DNA from: Pseudoglutamicibacter albus
Lineage (GTDB): Bacteria > Actinomycetota > Actinomycetes > Actinomycetales > Micrococcaceae
Direction: 5' to 3'
Assembly: GCF_022346425.1 (NCBI RefSeq)
Contig: NZ_JAKRCW010000009.1
Location: 32,124-96,123, forward strand
Length of the DNA: 64,000 nucleotides
In this document: positions 25,337 to 34,333 of the stretch, in pieces
Layout of the letters: each line of letters begins with the position of its first letter
Position numbering within the stretch: position 1 is the stretch's first letter
The notes under the pieces: generated by a model
Databases searched by the model: none
Told to the model about the DNA's origin: nothing
Seen by the model: the letters and a program-made list of their open reading frames with translations, nothing else
Program-made: the position numbers and the translations under genes

Positions 25337-26230
25337 ATGAACCAGTTCAAAGTCCGCAAAGCTGTCTTCCCTGTGGCAGGCCTTGGAACCCGTTTCCTCC
25401 CGGCTACGAAAGCGATGCCTAAAGAGATGCTGCCGGTTGTTGACCGGCCAGCTATCCAGTACGTCGTTGAAGAGGCAGTGAACGCGGGGCTCGATGATCT
25501 CCTCATGATTACTGGGGCGCCTAAGCGTTCGCTTGAGGATCATTTCGATGCCTCCCCTTACCTCGAAAATCAGTTGCAGCTAGCGGGTAAGAAGAAGCTC
25601 CTTAAAGCTGTCCAGCAGGCTGCTGAGCTCGGCGATGTTCACTACATCCGCCAGGGTGAGCCTAAAGGCCTCGGTCACGCGGTTGGCCGGGCTGCTCTGC
25701 ATGTGGGTGATGAGCCGTTCGCGGTATTGCTCGGTGATGACCTCATTGAGGAGTCCTCTACCCTGCTGCGTGACATGATCACTGTGCAGTCACGCGTTGG
25801 CGGGTCCGTGATCGCGCTCATGGAGGTAGATCCGGAAGATATTTCCTCCTACGGGTGCGCTGCCGTCGAGGCAATCCAGGACGAGGAGTTTGTTCGCGTG
25901 ACTGACCTCGTGGAGAAACCAGCTGTTGCGGATGCGCCGTCGAACCTCGCGGTCATCGGCCGTTACGTGCTGCACCCAGCGGTTTTCGATGTGCTTGAAC
26001 GCACCGCTCCAGGCCGTGGCGGTGAAATCCAGCTGACCGATGCCCTGCTTGAACTCGCCGCGATGCCAGCTGAAGAAGGCGGCGGCGTGACCGCGGTCAT
26101 CTTCCGTGGCCGCCGCTACGACACCGGCGATAAGCTCTCCTACCTCAAAGCAGTCATCGAGATCGCGTGCCAGCGCGAGGACCTCGGCCCGGAGCTACGG
26201 GAGTGGCTCAACGAATTCACGGCTTCATAG
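25337..26230 (+). CDS. galU: UTP-glucose-1-phosphate uridylyltransferase
   Basis: A 297-residue nucleotidyltransferase making UDP-glucose. The N-terminal signature VAGLGTRFLPATKAMPKEM, the conserved VDRPAIQYVVEEA, LLGDDLIEE and RGGEIQLTDAL match GalU. The family N-terminus (FKVRKAVFPVAG) fits a start at ATG 25337. ATG 25328 and an earlier opening at 25265 are in frame, and no strong ribosome-binding site settles the choice. Its product feeds the UDP-glucose dehydrogenase at 19,835. Confidence 0.95.
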   Translation: MNQFKVRKAVFPVAGLGTRFLPATKAMPKEMLPVVDRPAIQYVVEEAVNAGLDDLLMITGAPKRSLEDHFDASPYLENQLQLAGKKKLLKAVQQAAELGDVHYIRQGEPKGLGHAVGRAALHVGDEPFAVLLGDDLIEESSTLLRDMITVQSRVGGSVIALMEVDPEDISSYGCAAVEAIQDEEFVRVTDLVEKPAVADAPSNLAVIGRYVLHPAVFDVLERTAPGRGGEIQLTDALLELAAMPAEEGGGVTAVIFRGRRYDTGDKLSYLKAVIEIACQREDLGPELREWLNEFTAS

Positions 26231-26303
26231 CAGGTCGGCGCCGGGTTCGCTGCGTCGGATGCGTTCAGGTGAGTGCGTTCAGCTGGGTGCGTGAACTGGG
26301 ACG

Positions 26304-28178
26304 TTATTCGACGGTCACTGACTTTGCGAGGTTGCGTGGCTGGTCAACGTCCAGGCCCTTGGCGGATGCAAGCTCCATCGCGAAGATCTGGAGCGGAACC
26401 ACCGTCAAGAGTGGGGCGAGCAGGGCCTTGGTCTCTGGGACACGGAAGACCCATTCGGCATAGTTACCTACGGCCTCGTCGCCTTCCTCAGCGATCACCA
26501 GGGTCTGGGCGCCGCGGGCGCGGACCTCCTGGATGTTGGAGACCACTTTCGAATGCATCGAGTGGCGGCCCGATGGGGACGGCACCACAACGAACACGGG
26601 CTGGCCTTCCTCGATCAGCGCGATCGGGCCGTGCTTGAGCTCACCAGCGGCGAATCCTTCGGCGTGGATATAGGCGAGCTCTTTGAGTTTGAGCGCACCT
26701 TCCATCGCTACCGGGTAGCCCACGTGCCGGCCCAAGAACAGTACCGCTTCGGTCTCGGCCATGCTGCGGGCGAGCTCGCTGATCTGGTCCTTCTGGGCCA
26801 GGATCTTCTCGATCTTGTCCGGGATCTCCGCCATATCGGCCAGCAGGTCAGCTACTTCGCCGGAGAACATGTTGCCGCGTAGCTGCGCCAAGTACAGGCC
26901 CAGCAGATAGGTCGCCGCAACCTGGGCGAGGAACGCCTTGGTTGAGGCCACCGCGATCTCCGGGCCGGCGTGGGTGTAGAGCACCGCATCGGATTCGCGT
27001 GGGATCGATGAGCCGTTCGTGTTACAGATCGCGAGCGTACGCGCGCCCTGTTCCTTCGCGTACCGCAACGCCATGAGGGTGTCCATGGTTTCCCCGGACT
27101 GGGAGATCGTCACGATCAACGTGGATGGGGTCACGATCGGGTCGCGGTACCGGAACTCATGGGATAGCTCGACCTCAACCGGGATGCGGCACCAGTGTTC
27201 GATCGCATATTTAGCGACCTGGCCTGCATAAGCGGAAGTACCGCACGCGAGCACGATGATCTTGTCGATACCCTTGAGCTCGGCCTCGTCAATACGCAGC
27301 TCATCGAGTTTGAGGTGCCCGCGGGCATCCGTACGCCCCAGTAGGGTGTTCGCGACCGCTTCCGGCTGATCGAAAATCTCTTTAGCCATGAAGGACTCAA
27401 AGCCGTCCTTCGATGCCGAGGCCGCGTCCCAATCGACCGTGAACTCAGTGCCTTCAGCAGGGTTGCCGGAAAAGTCAGTGATCTCGTGGCTGGTTGGGGT
27501 GATCGTGACCACCTGGTCCTGATCCAGCTCAACCGCACGCTTTGTGAAGTCGATGAAGCCCGAGACGTCAGAGCCGAGGAAGTTCTCACCCTCGCCCAGG
27601 CCCACGACCAGTGGCGAGTTACGACGTGCCGCAACCACAACCCCCGGATGTTCAGCGTGGATCGCCAACAGCGTGAACGCGCCCTCAAGCCGGGACGCGG
27701 TCATCTGCATCGCCTTCGTGAGGTCCCCTCCGGCCTCGTTGCGGTACACGTCCCCCAGCAGGACCGCGGCCACCTCGGTGTCCGTCTCCGACTTAAAGCT
27801 GTAGCCGGCCTCCAGCAGGTGCTTCTTGAGCGCATCGAAGTTCTCGATGATCCCGTTATGGATCAGCGCGAGCGGCCCCTCATCAGCCACGTGCGGATGT
27901 GCGTTGACATCGCTCGGGCCGCCGTGGGTAGCCCAACGGGTGTGGCCGATGCCAGTGCCCGATGCCGGCAGAGGATTTGCTTCAAGCTCGGCCAACAGGT
28001 TGCCCAGCTTGCCAGCTTTCTTCCGGTATTCGACCACATCGCCGGCATCGACTGCGACACCTGCGGAGTCATAGCCCCGATACTCCAGGCGTTTGAGCCC
28101 CTCAAGCACCACATCGAGGGCGTCATGCTTGCCAGTGTTTTCCGGCCCTGGGCCGGCGTATCCGATGATTCCGCACAT
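26304..28178 (-). CDS. glmS: Glutamine-fructose-6-phosphate aminotransferase (isomerising)
   Basis: A 624-residue enzyme making glucosamine-6-phosphate, the entry to peptidoglycan amino sugars. The N-terminal Ntn amidohydrolase begins MCGIIGYAG with the nucleophile Cys2 and has GIGHTRWATHG. Two SIS sugar-isomerase domains follow (LACGTSAYAG, TISQSGETMDTL, FLGRHVGYPVAMEGALKLKE), and the C-terminus DQPRNLAKSVTVE is diagnostic. glmM, the next enzyme, is about 1.8 kb away. It is convergent with galU. Confidence 0.98.
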   Translation of the reverse strand: MCGIIGYAGPGPENTGKHDALDVVLEGLKRLEYRGYDSAGVAVDAGDVVEYRKKAGKLGNLLAELEANPLPASGTGIGHTRWATHGGPSDVNAHPHVADEGPLALIHNGIIENFDALKKHLLEAGYSFKSETDTEVAAVLLGDVYRNEAGGDLTKAMQMTASRLEGAFTLLAIHAEHPGVVVAARRNSPLVVGLGEGENFLGSDVSGFIDFTKRAVELDQDQVVTITPTSHEITDFSGNPAEGTEFTVDWDAASASKDGFESFMAKEIFDQPEAVANTLLGRTDARGHLKLDELRIDEAELKGIDKIIVLACGTSAYAGQVAKYAIEHWCRIPVEVELSHEFRYRDPIVTPSTLIVTISQSGETMDTLMALRYAKEQGARTLAICNTNGSSIPRESDAVLYTHAGPEIAVASTKAFLAQVAATYLLGLYLAQLRGNMFSGEVADLLADMAEIPDKIEKILAQKDQISELARSMAETEAVLFLGRHVGYPVAMEGALKLKELAYIHAEGFAAGELKHGPIALIEEGQPVFVVVPSPSGRHSMHSKVVSNIQEVRARGAQTLVIAEEGDEAVGNYAEWVFRVPETKALLAPLLTVVPLQIFAMELASAKGLDVDQPRNLAKSVTVE

Positions 28179-28359
28179 GCGAAAAATTTATCACCTCTCC
28201 CTCGCCGCTTTTAATCGAACGCCCCTGTTAACAGACCACCGTTGCCAACCGAACACCCTTGCCAACCGAACGCCCTTGCCCCACGTGTGCGGTGCCTGCG
28301 TGGCCGAACAGCGTGGGTGGCCAGACCGTTTTCAACACGCGCGCGTGAAAGATGACACA

Positions 28360-29397
28360 ATGAAGAGGATGACCACCGCCGAGGACCTCATTGATGAAGC
28401 GTTAGAAGACGCCTCGCTAGAGAACCAGAACACCGCCAGCGCTGTGCACAGCGAGAACGCTGGCGGCCGTTCCCCGTTCGTAGGCTTGGACCGTGCCACG
28501 TGGGCACGCCTGGCTCACACGATGGAGCAACCGTTCAGTACCGAGGACGTCCAGCGCCTCAACGCGCTCGGTGACCGCCTCGACCAAGACGAGATCCGGG
28601 AAGTCTATCTGCCGCTCTCACGTTTGCTTTCCCTCTATGTCGAAGGCGCGGCGGCTACCCATTCGGCGACCAACAGGTTCCTCGGTGAGCATTTCCGGCG
28701 CACCCCGTTCGTGATCGGAGTCGCCGGTTCGGTCGCGGTCGGTAAGTCCACAACATCCCGCGTGCTGCGTGAGTTGCTGAGCCTCTGGCCAGGCACACCT
28801 AAAGTGCAGCTCGTGACCACGGATGGCTTCCTCTACCCCAATGAGGAGCTCATCCGCCGTGGCATCATGGACCGCAAAGGCTTCCCCGAATCCTATGACC
28901 AGCGGGCCCTGATGCGGTTCATCACGGAAGTGAAGTCCGGGGTACCCAACGTCAAAGTCCCTACGTATTCGCACCACTTCTATAACATCGTCCCGAACGA
29001 ATTCACGGTGGTGGACCAACCGGATGTGCTGATCGTTGAGGGCCTCAACGTCCTCGCCCCGCCTCGCTTGCGAGGGGACGGGACCGTGGGGCTTGCTCTG
29101 AGTGACTTCTTCGACTTCTCTATCTATGTGGACGCGCGCACGCGAGACATCCGCGAGTGGTACATCAAACGCTTCATGCGGCTACGCACCAAAGCGTTCA
29201 GCCTGCCGGATAACTACTTCCACCGTTACGCCCAACTCAGCGACCAAGAAGCGATCGATACCGCAACCAGCATCTGGACGCGAATCAACGAACCGAACCT
29301 GACCCAGAACGTGCGCCCAACCCGAGGGCGCGCCCAGCTGGTGCTCACCAAAGACTCAGACCATTCGGTCCATCACATGCTGTTGCGGAAAATCTGA
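28360..29397 (+). CDS. coaA: Type I pantothenate kinase
   Basis: A 345-residue kinase for the first step of coenzyme A synthesis. The P-loop GVAGSVAVGKSTTSRVL is near residue 125. VTTDGFLYPNEELIRRG, FPESYDQRALMRFI and VPTYSHHFYNIVP follow, all type I CoaA motifs. The ending (RAQLVLTKDSDHSVHHMLLRKI) is complete. The ATG at 28360 (MKRMTTAED) is my choice, with ATG 28369 possible. The N-terminal 45 residues or so are poorly conserved. The 181-bp gap to glmS contains an 18-bp direct repeat (TTGCCAACCGAAC copies at 28242 and 28259) and otherwise nothing I recognise. Confidence 0.94.
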   Translation: MKRMTTAEDLIDEALEDASLENQNTASAVHSENAGGRSPFVGLDRATWARLAHTMEQPFSTEDVQRLNALGDRLDQDEIREVYLPLSRLLSLYVEGAAATHSATNRFLGEHFRRTPFVIGVAGSVAVGKSTTSRVLRELLSLWPGTPKVQLVTTDGFLYPNEELIRRGIMDRKGFPESYDQRALMRFITEVKSGVPNVKVPTYSHHFYNIVPNEFTVVDQPDVLIVEGLNVLAPPRLRGDGTVGLALSDFFDFSIYVDARTRDIREWYIKRFMRLRTKAFSLPDNYFHRYAQLSDQEAIDTATSIWTRINEPNLTQNVRPTRGRAQLVLTKDSDHSVHHMLLRKI

Positions 29398-29462
29398 GTG
29401 AACCTGACGCAGATCACACGCCAACAGTTCGCGGTTACATCCCAAAGCATGCTTCATGCCTT

Positions 29463-29468
29463 TATACT
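29463..29468 (+). promoter_or_regulatory. Predicted -10 box of mscL
   Basis: TATACT lies 6 nt before the ATG at 29475, so transcription should begin at or next to the start codon. There is no ribosome-binding site. This predicts a leaderless mRNA. Confidence 0.5.
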
Positions 29469-29474
29469 TTTAGC

Positions 29475-29885
29475 ATGATCCAAGGATTCAAAGATTTCAT
29501 CTCCAAGGGCAACGTCATGGATCTTGCCGTGGCTGTCATCATCGGCGCCGCTTTCGGTAAGGTTATCGACGCCCTCGTAGGTTCGGTCATCATGCCTGCC
29601 ATCGCGATGCTGGTCGGCACCCCGAACTTCGATGACTGGCTCGTTTTCGGTTCCGTCAAGATCGGTGTCTTCCTCACCGCTGTCGTGAACTTCCTGCTCA
29701 TCGCTGCAGCTGTCTACTTCTGCATCGTGATGCCAATGAACAAGATGATCGAGCGCCGCAACCGCAAGCTCGGCATCGAGCCAGAGGACGAGGCAGTCGA
29801 CCCACAGATTCAGCTGCTCACCGAGATTCGCGACGCCCTCAACGGCACCGCTCGGGGTTCAGCTGGGGACCACGTAGCCCGCTAA
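29475..29885 (+). CDS. mscL: Large-conductance mechanosensitive channel
   Basis: A 136-residue membrane channel that opens under hypo-osmotic stress. The N-terminal helix and TM1 (IQGFKDFISKGNVMDLAVAVIIG, with the conserved pore residues) and TM2 (VFLTAVVNFLLIAAAVYF) are typical, followed by a cytoplasmic bundle (TEIRDAL). Length is normal. The TATACT box 6 nt upstream suggests a leaderless transcript. A 62-bp palindromic terminator follows. Confidence 0.97.
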   Translation: MIQGFKDFISKGNVMDLAVAVIIGAAFGKVIDALVGSVIMPAIAMLVGTPNFDDWLVFGSVKIGVFLTAVVNFLLIAAAVYFCIVMPMNKMIERRNRKLGIEPEDEAVDPQIQLLTEIRDALNGTARGSAGDHVAR

Positions 29886-29921
29886 AACTCACCTTCTGAA
29901 TAAGATTCACCTTTGACGATG

Positions 29922-29983
29922 TAACGGTTAAACGGTTGGGGCCCGGAACCATATGGTTCCGGGCCCCAACCGTTTAACCGTTA
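29922..29983. terminator. 62-bp perfect palindrome, bidirectional terminator mscL/glmM
   Basis: Two perfect 29-nt arms (29922-29950, 29955-29983) flank ATAT. The GC-rich core is GGGGCCCGGAACC. On each strand the core is followed by an AT-richer arm (AACCGTTTAACCGTTA). It lies exactly between the convergent mscL and glmM genes. Confidence 0.9.
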
Positions 29984-30006
29984 GCTTCCGACAGCATACT
30001 GTCCAT

Positions 30007-31356
30007 CTATCCGAGTGGTAGCGCTGTCTGGACGGTCTGGGCCAGGTGCCGGGCCTCGTCGGTGGCTTGCTCTTCGGTTGCGGCTTCAACCATGACGCGC
30101 ACAACAGGTTCGGTACCCGATGGACGCAACAGTACGCGCCCAGTGTCTCCGAGGCGTTCTTCGGCTTCAGCCACGGCTTTCTGGATCTCGACAGAAGAAC
30201 CAACGCCAGCCTTGTCCACGCCGCGGACGTTGATTAGGACCTGCGGCAGAACCGTCACGGCATCACCGAGTTCCTTGAGGGTCTTACCGGTAGCGGCAAC
30301 CCGTGCGGCCAAGTGCAGGCCGGTCAGCACGCCGTCGCCGGTGGTCGCATACTCCTGCATGATCACGTGACCGGACTGCTCACCGCCTAGCGAGTAACCG
30401 TTCTTACGCATCTCCTCGAGAACGTAACGGTCCCCCACCGAGGTCTCAACAACCTTGATGCCGCGTTCCTTCATCGCAAGTTTCAACCCGAGGTTGCTCA
30501 TCACCGTGACAACCAGAGTCTCGTCCTTGAGCTTGCCGGACTCATGCATCGCGATCGCGAGGATCGCCATCTCCTTGTCCCCGTCGATCACGTTGCCCTC
30601 ATGGTCAACGGTCAAGCAGCGGTCCGCATCACCATCGTGGGCCACACCCATGTCCGCTCCGTGTTCAACAACAGCCTTCTGAAGCATCTCCAGGTGCGTT
30701 GAGCCGCATCCTTCGTTGATGTTCACCCCGTCCGGGGAAGCGCCGATCACCACAACTTCTGCGCCGGCAGCACGGAACGCGTCCGGGGAACAACCGGAAG
30801 CGGCGCCGTGGGCGGCATCGATCACAACTTTGACCCCATCCAGACGGTTCGGCAGCGTCTGTAGCAAGTGCATCACGTAGCGGTCTTCCGCATCAGCAAA
30901 ACGATACACCCGCCCCACGTCGCCGCCTTGGGGACGCAGAGGCTCCAGCTGCATCCTAGATTCGATCGCGTCCTCTAGCGCGTCATCGAGTTTCTGCCCG
31001 CCGCGAGCGAGGAACTTGATCCCGTTATCCGGGGCGGGGTTGTGGGAAGCGGAAATCATGACGCCGAAGTCTGCTTCTAGGTCTGCAACCAGGAAGGCCG
31101 CTGCGGGGGTTGGGAGTGTGCCGGCGTCATAGACTTCCACGCCGGAGGCGGACAGCCCCGCCTCGATCGCCGCGGAAATGAAGGAACCAGAGATGCGAGG
31201 GTCTTTAGCGACCACAGCGACCGGTTTCCGGTTCCCTTCAATGTCGTTGAAACCCAAGACGACGGAAGCTGACTGAGCGAGGCTCATCGCCAGTTCCGGG
31301 GTCAAAAGTTTATTAGCTCTGCCGCGCACACCATCGGTGCCGAATAGTCGAGTCAT
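30007..31356 (-). CDS. glmM: Phosphoglucosamine mutase
   Basis: A 449-residue enzyme interconverting glucosamine-6-phosphate and glucosamine-1-phosphate. It opens with [14 protein letters not shown]. The phosphoserine site is in [16 protein letters not shown]. The metal-binding loop [11 protein letters not shown] and the sugar-binding GGEQSGHVI follow, and the phosphate-binding [15 protein letters not shown] is near the C-terminus. It acts directly after GlmS. Confidence 0.98.
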   Translation of the reverse strand: MTRLFGTDGVRGRANKLLTPELAMSLAQSASVVLGFNDIEGNRKPVAVVAKDPRISGSFISAAIEAGLSASGVEVYDAGTLPTPAAAFLVADLEADFGVMISASHNPAPDNGIKFLARGGQKLDDALEDAIESRMQLEPLRPQGGDVGRVYRFADAEDRYVMHLLQTLPNRLDGVKVVIDAAHGAASGCSPDAFRAAGAEVVVIGASPDGVNINEGCGSTHLEMLQKAVVEHGADMGVAHDGDADRCLTVDHEGNVIDGDKEMAILAIAMHESGKLKDETLVVTVMSNLGLKLAMKERGIKVVETSVGDRYVLEEMRKNGYSLGGEQSGHVIMQEYATTGDGVLTGLHLAARVAATGKTLKELGDAVTVLPQVLINVRGVDKAGVGSSVEIQKAVAEAEERLGDTGRVLLRPSGTEPVVRVMVEAATEEQATDEARHLAQTVQTALPLG

Positions 31357-31411
31357 ATATCTATCCTACGAGTCCGGCGGCGTGCTCTTGACCCCGCCGC
31401 ATACGAGCACA

Positions 31412-31445
31412 CCGCGAGCGATGCTGTTGACAGCATCACCCGCGG
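31412..31445 (-). terminator. Hairpin after ppk2
   Basis: GATGCTGT-TG-ACAGCATC (31420-31437), extended by a CCGCG/CGCGG outer pairing, lies 45-78 nt beyond the ppk2 stop on the minus strand. There is no T-tract, so termination is uncertain. Confidence 0.5.
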
Positions 31446-31489
31446 CGTGACAAAGAACTGTCTAGCGGCCCGCTCACGCGAGCTACTGA

Positions 31490-32650
31490 TTAGTTATCTG
31501 ATGCGAAACCGTCGATGAGCGGGAACTCACCCACTGGGCCCTCATCTGCTTCGAATACACGGTCAGCGGAACCCACGATCAGCGGATCCGGTTCGTAGAC
31601 AACCTCAGGGTCCTTACCTGGGTAGTCGACCGTGTTCAGGACGTGACGGATCGCTTCGAGGCGGGCACGCTTCTTGTCGTTGGACTTCACCACGGTCCAC
31701 GGGGCGTCTCCGGTGTGGGTGTAGAAGAACATCGCCTGCTTAGCCTCGGTGTAGTCGTCCCACTTATCCAGGGAGGCCAGGTCCGTTGGCGAGAGCTTCC
31801 ACTGGCGTACCGGATCGGTGCCGCGGGATGCGAAGCGGTGCAGCTGCTCGGCACGGGAGACCGAGAACCACAGCTTGACCAAACGGATACCGGAGTTCAC
31901 GAGCATCCGTTCAAGCTCTGGGGTTTCACGCATGAACTCAACGTACTGGCGTGGGGTGCAGTACCCCATGACGCGCTCAACACCGGCACGGTTGTACCAC
32001 GAGCGGTCGAACAGCACGATCTCACCACCGGATGGCAGGTGCTGGATGTAACGCTGGAAGTACCACTGGGTCTGCTCAACCTCGGTTGGTTTCGCGAGTG
32101 CAACAACGCGGGCGCCGCGCGGGTTCAGGTGCTCGGTGAAACGCTTGATCGCGCCACCCTTACCTGCGGCGTCACGGCCTTCGAAGATGATGACGAGGCG
32201 CTCGTCGTTATCCTGCATCCAACGCTGCATCTTCAGCAGCTCGATCTGCAGTTTGCGCTTCTCTTTTTCGTATTCGCGGCGGCCGAGCTTCTTCTCGTAT
32301 GGGTAGCCCTGGCGCCATGCGTCGTCATCGAGCTCGAGCTTCGAGATCCTGTCTTCGGCATCGTCCTTAATAGGGTCGAAGCGGGTCTCGCTCTTATCGA
32401 GCTCTTTGTAGTCCACGTCATCTCCAAACTGCTTCAGGAACTCATCTTTTTCCTCACGACGGTTGGTCGTACCGCTCACGGTGTACAGCGCTTCTTCGCC
32501 ATTGAGCTCGCGGTTCGGTTCCGCCGTCATCGCGGCCTGTTCCTTCGAAGCATCCGATGCGTCAGCTGGCTTCACGTCTTTATCCTCGACCGTGTTCGCC
32601 TCGCTCTGGGCTTTGGAGTTATTGCTGCTGCCTTTTCGTGAGGTAGCCAT
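31490..32650 (-). CDS. ppk2: Polyphosphate kinase 2 family protein
   Basis: A 386-residue PPK2-type kinase, which moves phosphate between polyphosphate and nucleotides. A charged, low-complexity N-terminus of about 75 residues precedes the domain. The Walker A is IIFEGRDAAGKGGAIKRF, followed by the conserved GARVVALAKPTEVEQTQWYFQRY and the Walker B FDRSWYNRAGVERVMG. The lid region RFASRGTDPVRQWKLSPTD is also typical. Whether it favours GDP, ADP or AMP cannot be told by eye. Its promoter side borders the IS element. Confidence 0.93.
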   Translation of the reverse strand: MATSRKGSSNNSKAQSEANTVEDKDVKPADASDASKEQAAMTAEPNRELNGEEALYTVSGTTNRREEKDEFLKQFGDDVDYKELDKSETRFDPIKDDAEDRISKLELDDDAWRQGYPYEKKLGRREYEKEKRKLQIELLKMQRWMQDNDERLVIIFEGRDAAGKGGAIKRFTEHLNPRGARVVALAKPTEVEQTQWYFQRYIQHLPSGGEIVLFDRSWYNRAGVERVMGYCTPRQYVEFMRETPELERMLVNSGIRLVKLWFSVSRAEQLHRFASRGTDPVRQWKLSPTDLASLDKWDDYTEAKQAMFFYTHTGDAPWTVVKSNDKKRARLEAIRHVLNTVDYPGKDPEVVYEPDPLIVGSADRVFEADEGPVGEFPLIDGFASDN

Positions 32651-32733
32651 GCGATTCCTTCTTCAGGGTGAATGATGCAAACGTTGGCAGGATAGACCAC
32701 TCCCAACATTCCCATTTTACGTTAGAAAAGGGC

Positions 32734-34112
32734 TAAGGGTCAGAATGTGTGTCTGGGGTTGGTGTTTTCGGCTGTGTTGGCGCGGGTTTCAGCGGATATA
32801 TATGGCTGCTGGGCATATATCGGTGGTGTGAGCGTTCATTCCTCGGTGTGGTGCCCTTGATGTGCTACCGGCTAGTGGTGTGGTGGCTGGATGCCGAAGA
32901 ACAGACCACGATGCCACTGCGGTGGCGATATGAAACGCAATGGCACCACCACACAAGGTAGGACAAGGTGGCGGTGCAAACTCTGCGGAGCCTCAACCAC
33001 CAAAACCCGGACTGACATCACCAAAGCCGCAGTGTTCAAGCAGTTCATCGCTCACTGCACCTCGACCCGTAGCTTGAAAGACACCGCACAACAGGCCGGG
33101 GTGAGCCCTTCGACGTTGAAGCGACGGTTTAGCTGGTGCTGGCTGGTTGAAGTACCCGACCCGATGATCAAACACGCCGGGACGATCTATGACCAGATCT
33201 TTATCGATGGAACCTACACCGGTGCCGGGTGTCTTATCGTGGCAGCCACCTTCGATCATGTCCTGGCCTGGCACTGGTGCAAGCGTGAAACCAGCCTGGA
33301 CTACCAACGACTACTTCAACGTATCCCCGCACCAGTGATCGCTGTCATCGATGGAGGACAAGGAGCCGCCAGCGCTATCAAGAAATGCTGGCCTGCCACC
33401 GTGATCCAACGCTGCCTGGTGCATGCACAACGAGTTGTACGACGCTACACCACCTCACACCCGCGTACCGATGCGGGCAAAGCGATCTACCAACTAGCGC
33501 GGAACCTGACCCGGATCACCACCCTGGATGAAGCAGCCACCTGGGCGAGGCAACTCCATGAATACGGCACCTTCTACCGGGGCTGGCTCAACCAGAAAAC
33601 CTTCACCACAGACCCAATCACCCAACAACGCCACTGGGCCTGGACACACCCGAACACCCGTAAGGCCTACAACAGCCTGCTACACCTATGGCGTAACAAC
33701 CTCCTGTTCACCTACCTCAACCCACCGACCGAACTACAGCACCGGCACCGCATCAAATCCACCACCAACAGCCTTGAAGGCGCGATCAACGCCGAACTGA
33801 AACTGCTCACCCGCACCCACCGCGGCAGAGCCGGAGAACACCAACGAAAAATGCTGGAATGGTGGCTCTACCAGAAAACAGAACTGCCTGACGATCCAAC
33901 AGAAATCGCCAGGCAGTCCAACTGGGGCCAAAACCAACTCGCCAAAGTACCAGCCCTGACCCACAACAAGAACCAAGCCGACCACCAAACAGGACGACCA
34001 GCCCTCTACGACAACGCTATCGACACCACCTACACACACTCAATCGGCATCCAAAAAGGCCACACCTAACCCCCGCAACACACCCAAACCAGACACACAT
34101 TTTGACCCTTAA
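32734..34112 (+). mobile_element. IS1249-like insertion sequence (IS256 superfamily)
   Basis: A single transposase gene is flanked by inverted repeats. The left end TAAGGGTCAGAATGTGTGTC (from 32734) and the reverse complement of the right end TAAGGGTCAAAATGTGTGTC (to 34112) differ at one of the first 20 positions and stay similar further in. The element is about 1.38 kb. I see no target-site duplication in the flanks. Confidence 0.88.
32891..34069 (+). CDS. IS1249-family transposase
   Basis: A 392-residue DDE transposase, apparently intact. The N-terminus is a zinc ribbon (CHCGGDM and WRCKLCG). A helix-turn-helix-like stretch follows (DTAQQAGVSPSTLKRRFSW). Candidate catalytic acids lie in FIDGTYTG, VIDGGQGAAS and TTNSLEGAIN, the MULE/IS256-like pattern, with CLVHAQRVVRRY between them. 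The ATG at 32891 gives a full-length family match. Confidence 0.92.
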   Translation: MPKNRPRCHCGGDMKRNGTTTQGRTRWRCKLCGASTTKTRTDITKAAVFKQFIAHCTSTRSLKDTAQQAGVSPSTLKRRFSWCWLVEVPDPMIKHAGTIYDQIFIDGTYTGAGCLIVAATFDHVLAWHWCKRETSLDYQRLLQRIPAPVIAVIDGGQGAASAIKKCWPATVIQRCLVHAQRVVRRYTTSHPRTDAGKAIYQLARNLTRITTLDEAATWARQLHEYGTFYRGWLNQKTFTTDPITQQRHWAWTHPNTRKAYNSLLHLWRNNLLFTYLNPPTELQHRHRIKSTTNSLEGAINAELKLLTRTHRGRAGEHQRKMLEWWLYQKTELPDDPTEIARQSNWGQNQLAKVPALTHNKNQADHQTGRPALYDNAIDTTYTHSIGIQKGHT

Positions 34113-34115
34113 CCC

Positions 34116-34138
34116 ACGATGTCCCGACACATAACAAA
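34116..34138. repeat. 23-bp sequence found inverted at 39818-39840
   Basis: The 23-bp block (starting ACGATGTCCCGACAC) just past the IS right end and next to the 3' end of tRNA-Ser(GCU) occurs again, inverted, at the start of the DUF3631-like gene in the island. It contains the dyad TGTC-CC-GACA. Confidence 0.85.
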
Positions 34139-34140
34139 AG

Positions 34141-34229
34141 CGGAGACGGGGGGATTCGAACCCCCGGTCCGGTTTTACCCAGACCCTTCATTAGCAGTGA
34201 AGTCCAATCGGCCACTCTGGCACGTCTCC
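34141..34229 (-). tRNA. tRNA-Ser (GCU)
   Basis: On the minus strand the acceptor arm GGAGACG pairs with CGTCTCC, the discriminator is G, the T-loop reads GGTTCGAATCC, and there is a long variable arm as in serine tRNAs. The anticodon loop CTGCTAA gives GCU. Confidence 0.95.
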
Positions 34230-34333
34230 ACATTGCCCTCACAAAGGGCAACATCCCATAGCTTAGCCGAGGGCAAGCGTTCACATCAAAGTGAACACCC
34301 GGCCGCAACCGTTCACACGGTCCCAGGCCACGG

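Noticed and set aside
31643..32641. A 332-codon plus-strand frame opposite ppk2
   Set aside because: Antisense to a clear PPK2 gene; no domain and no ribosome-binding site.
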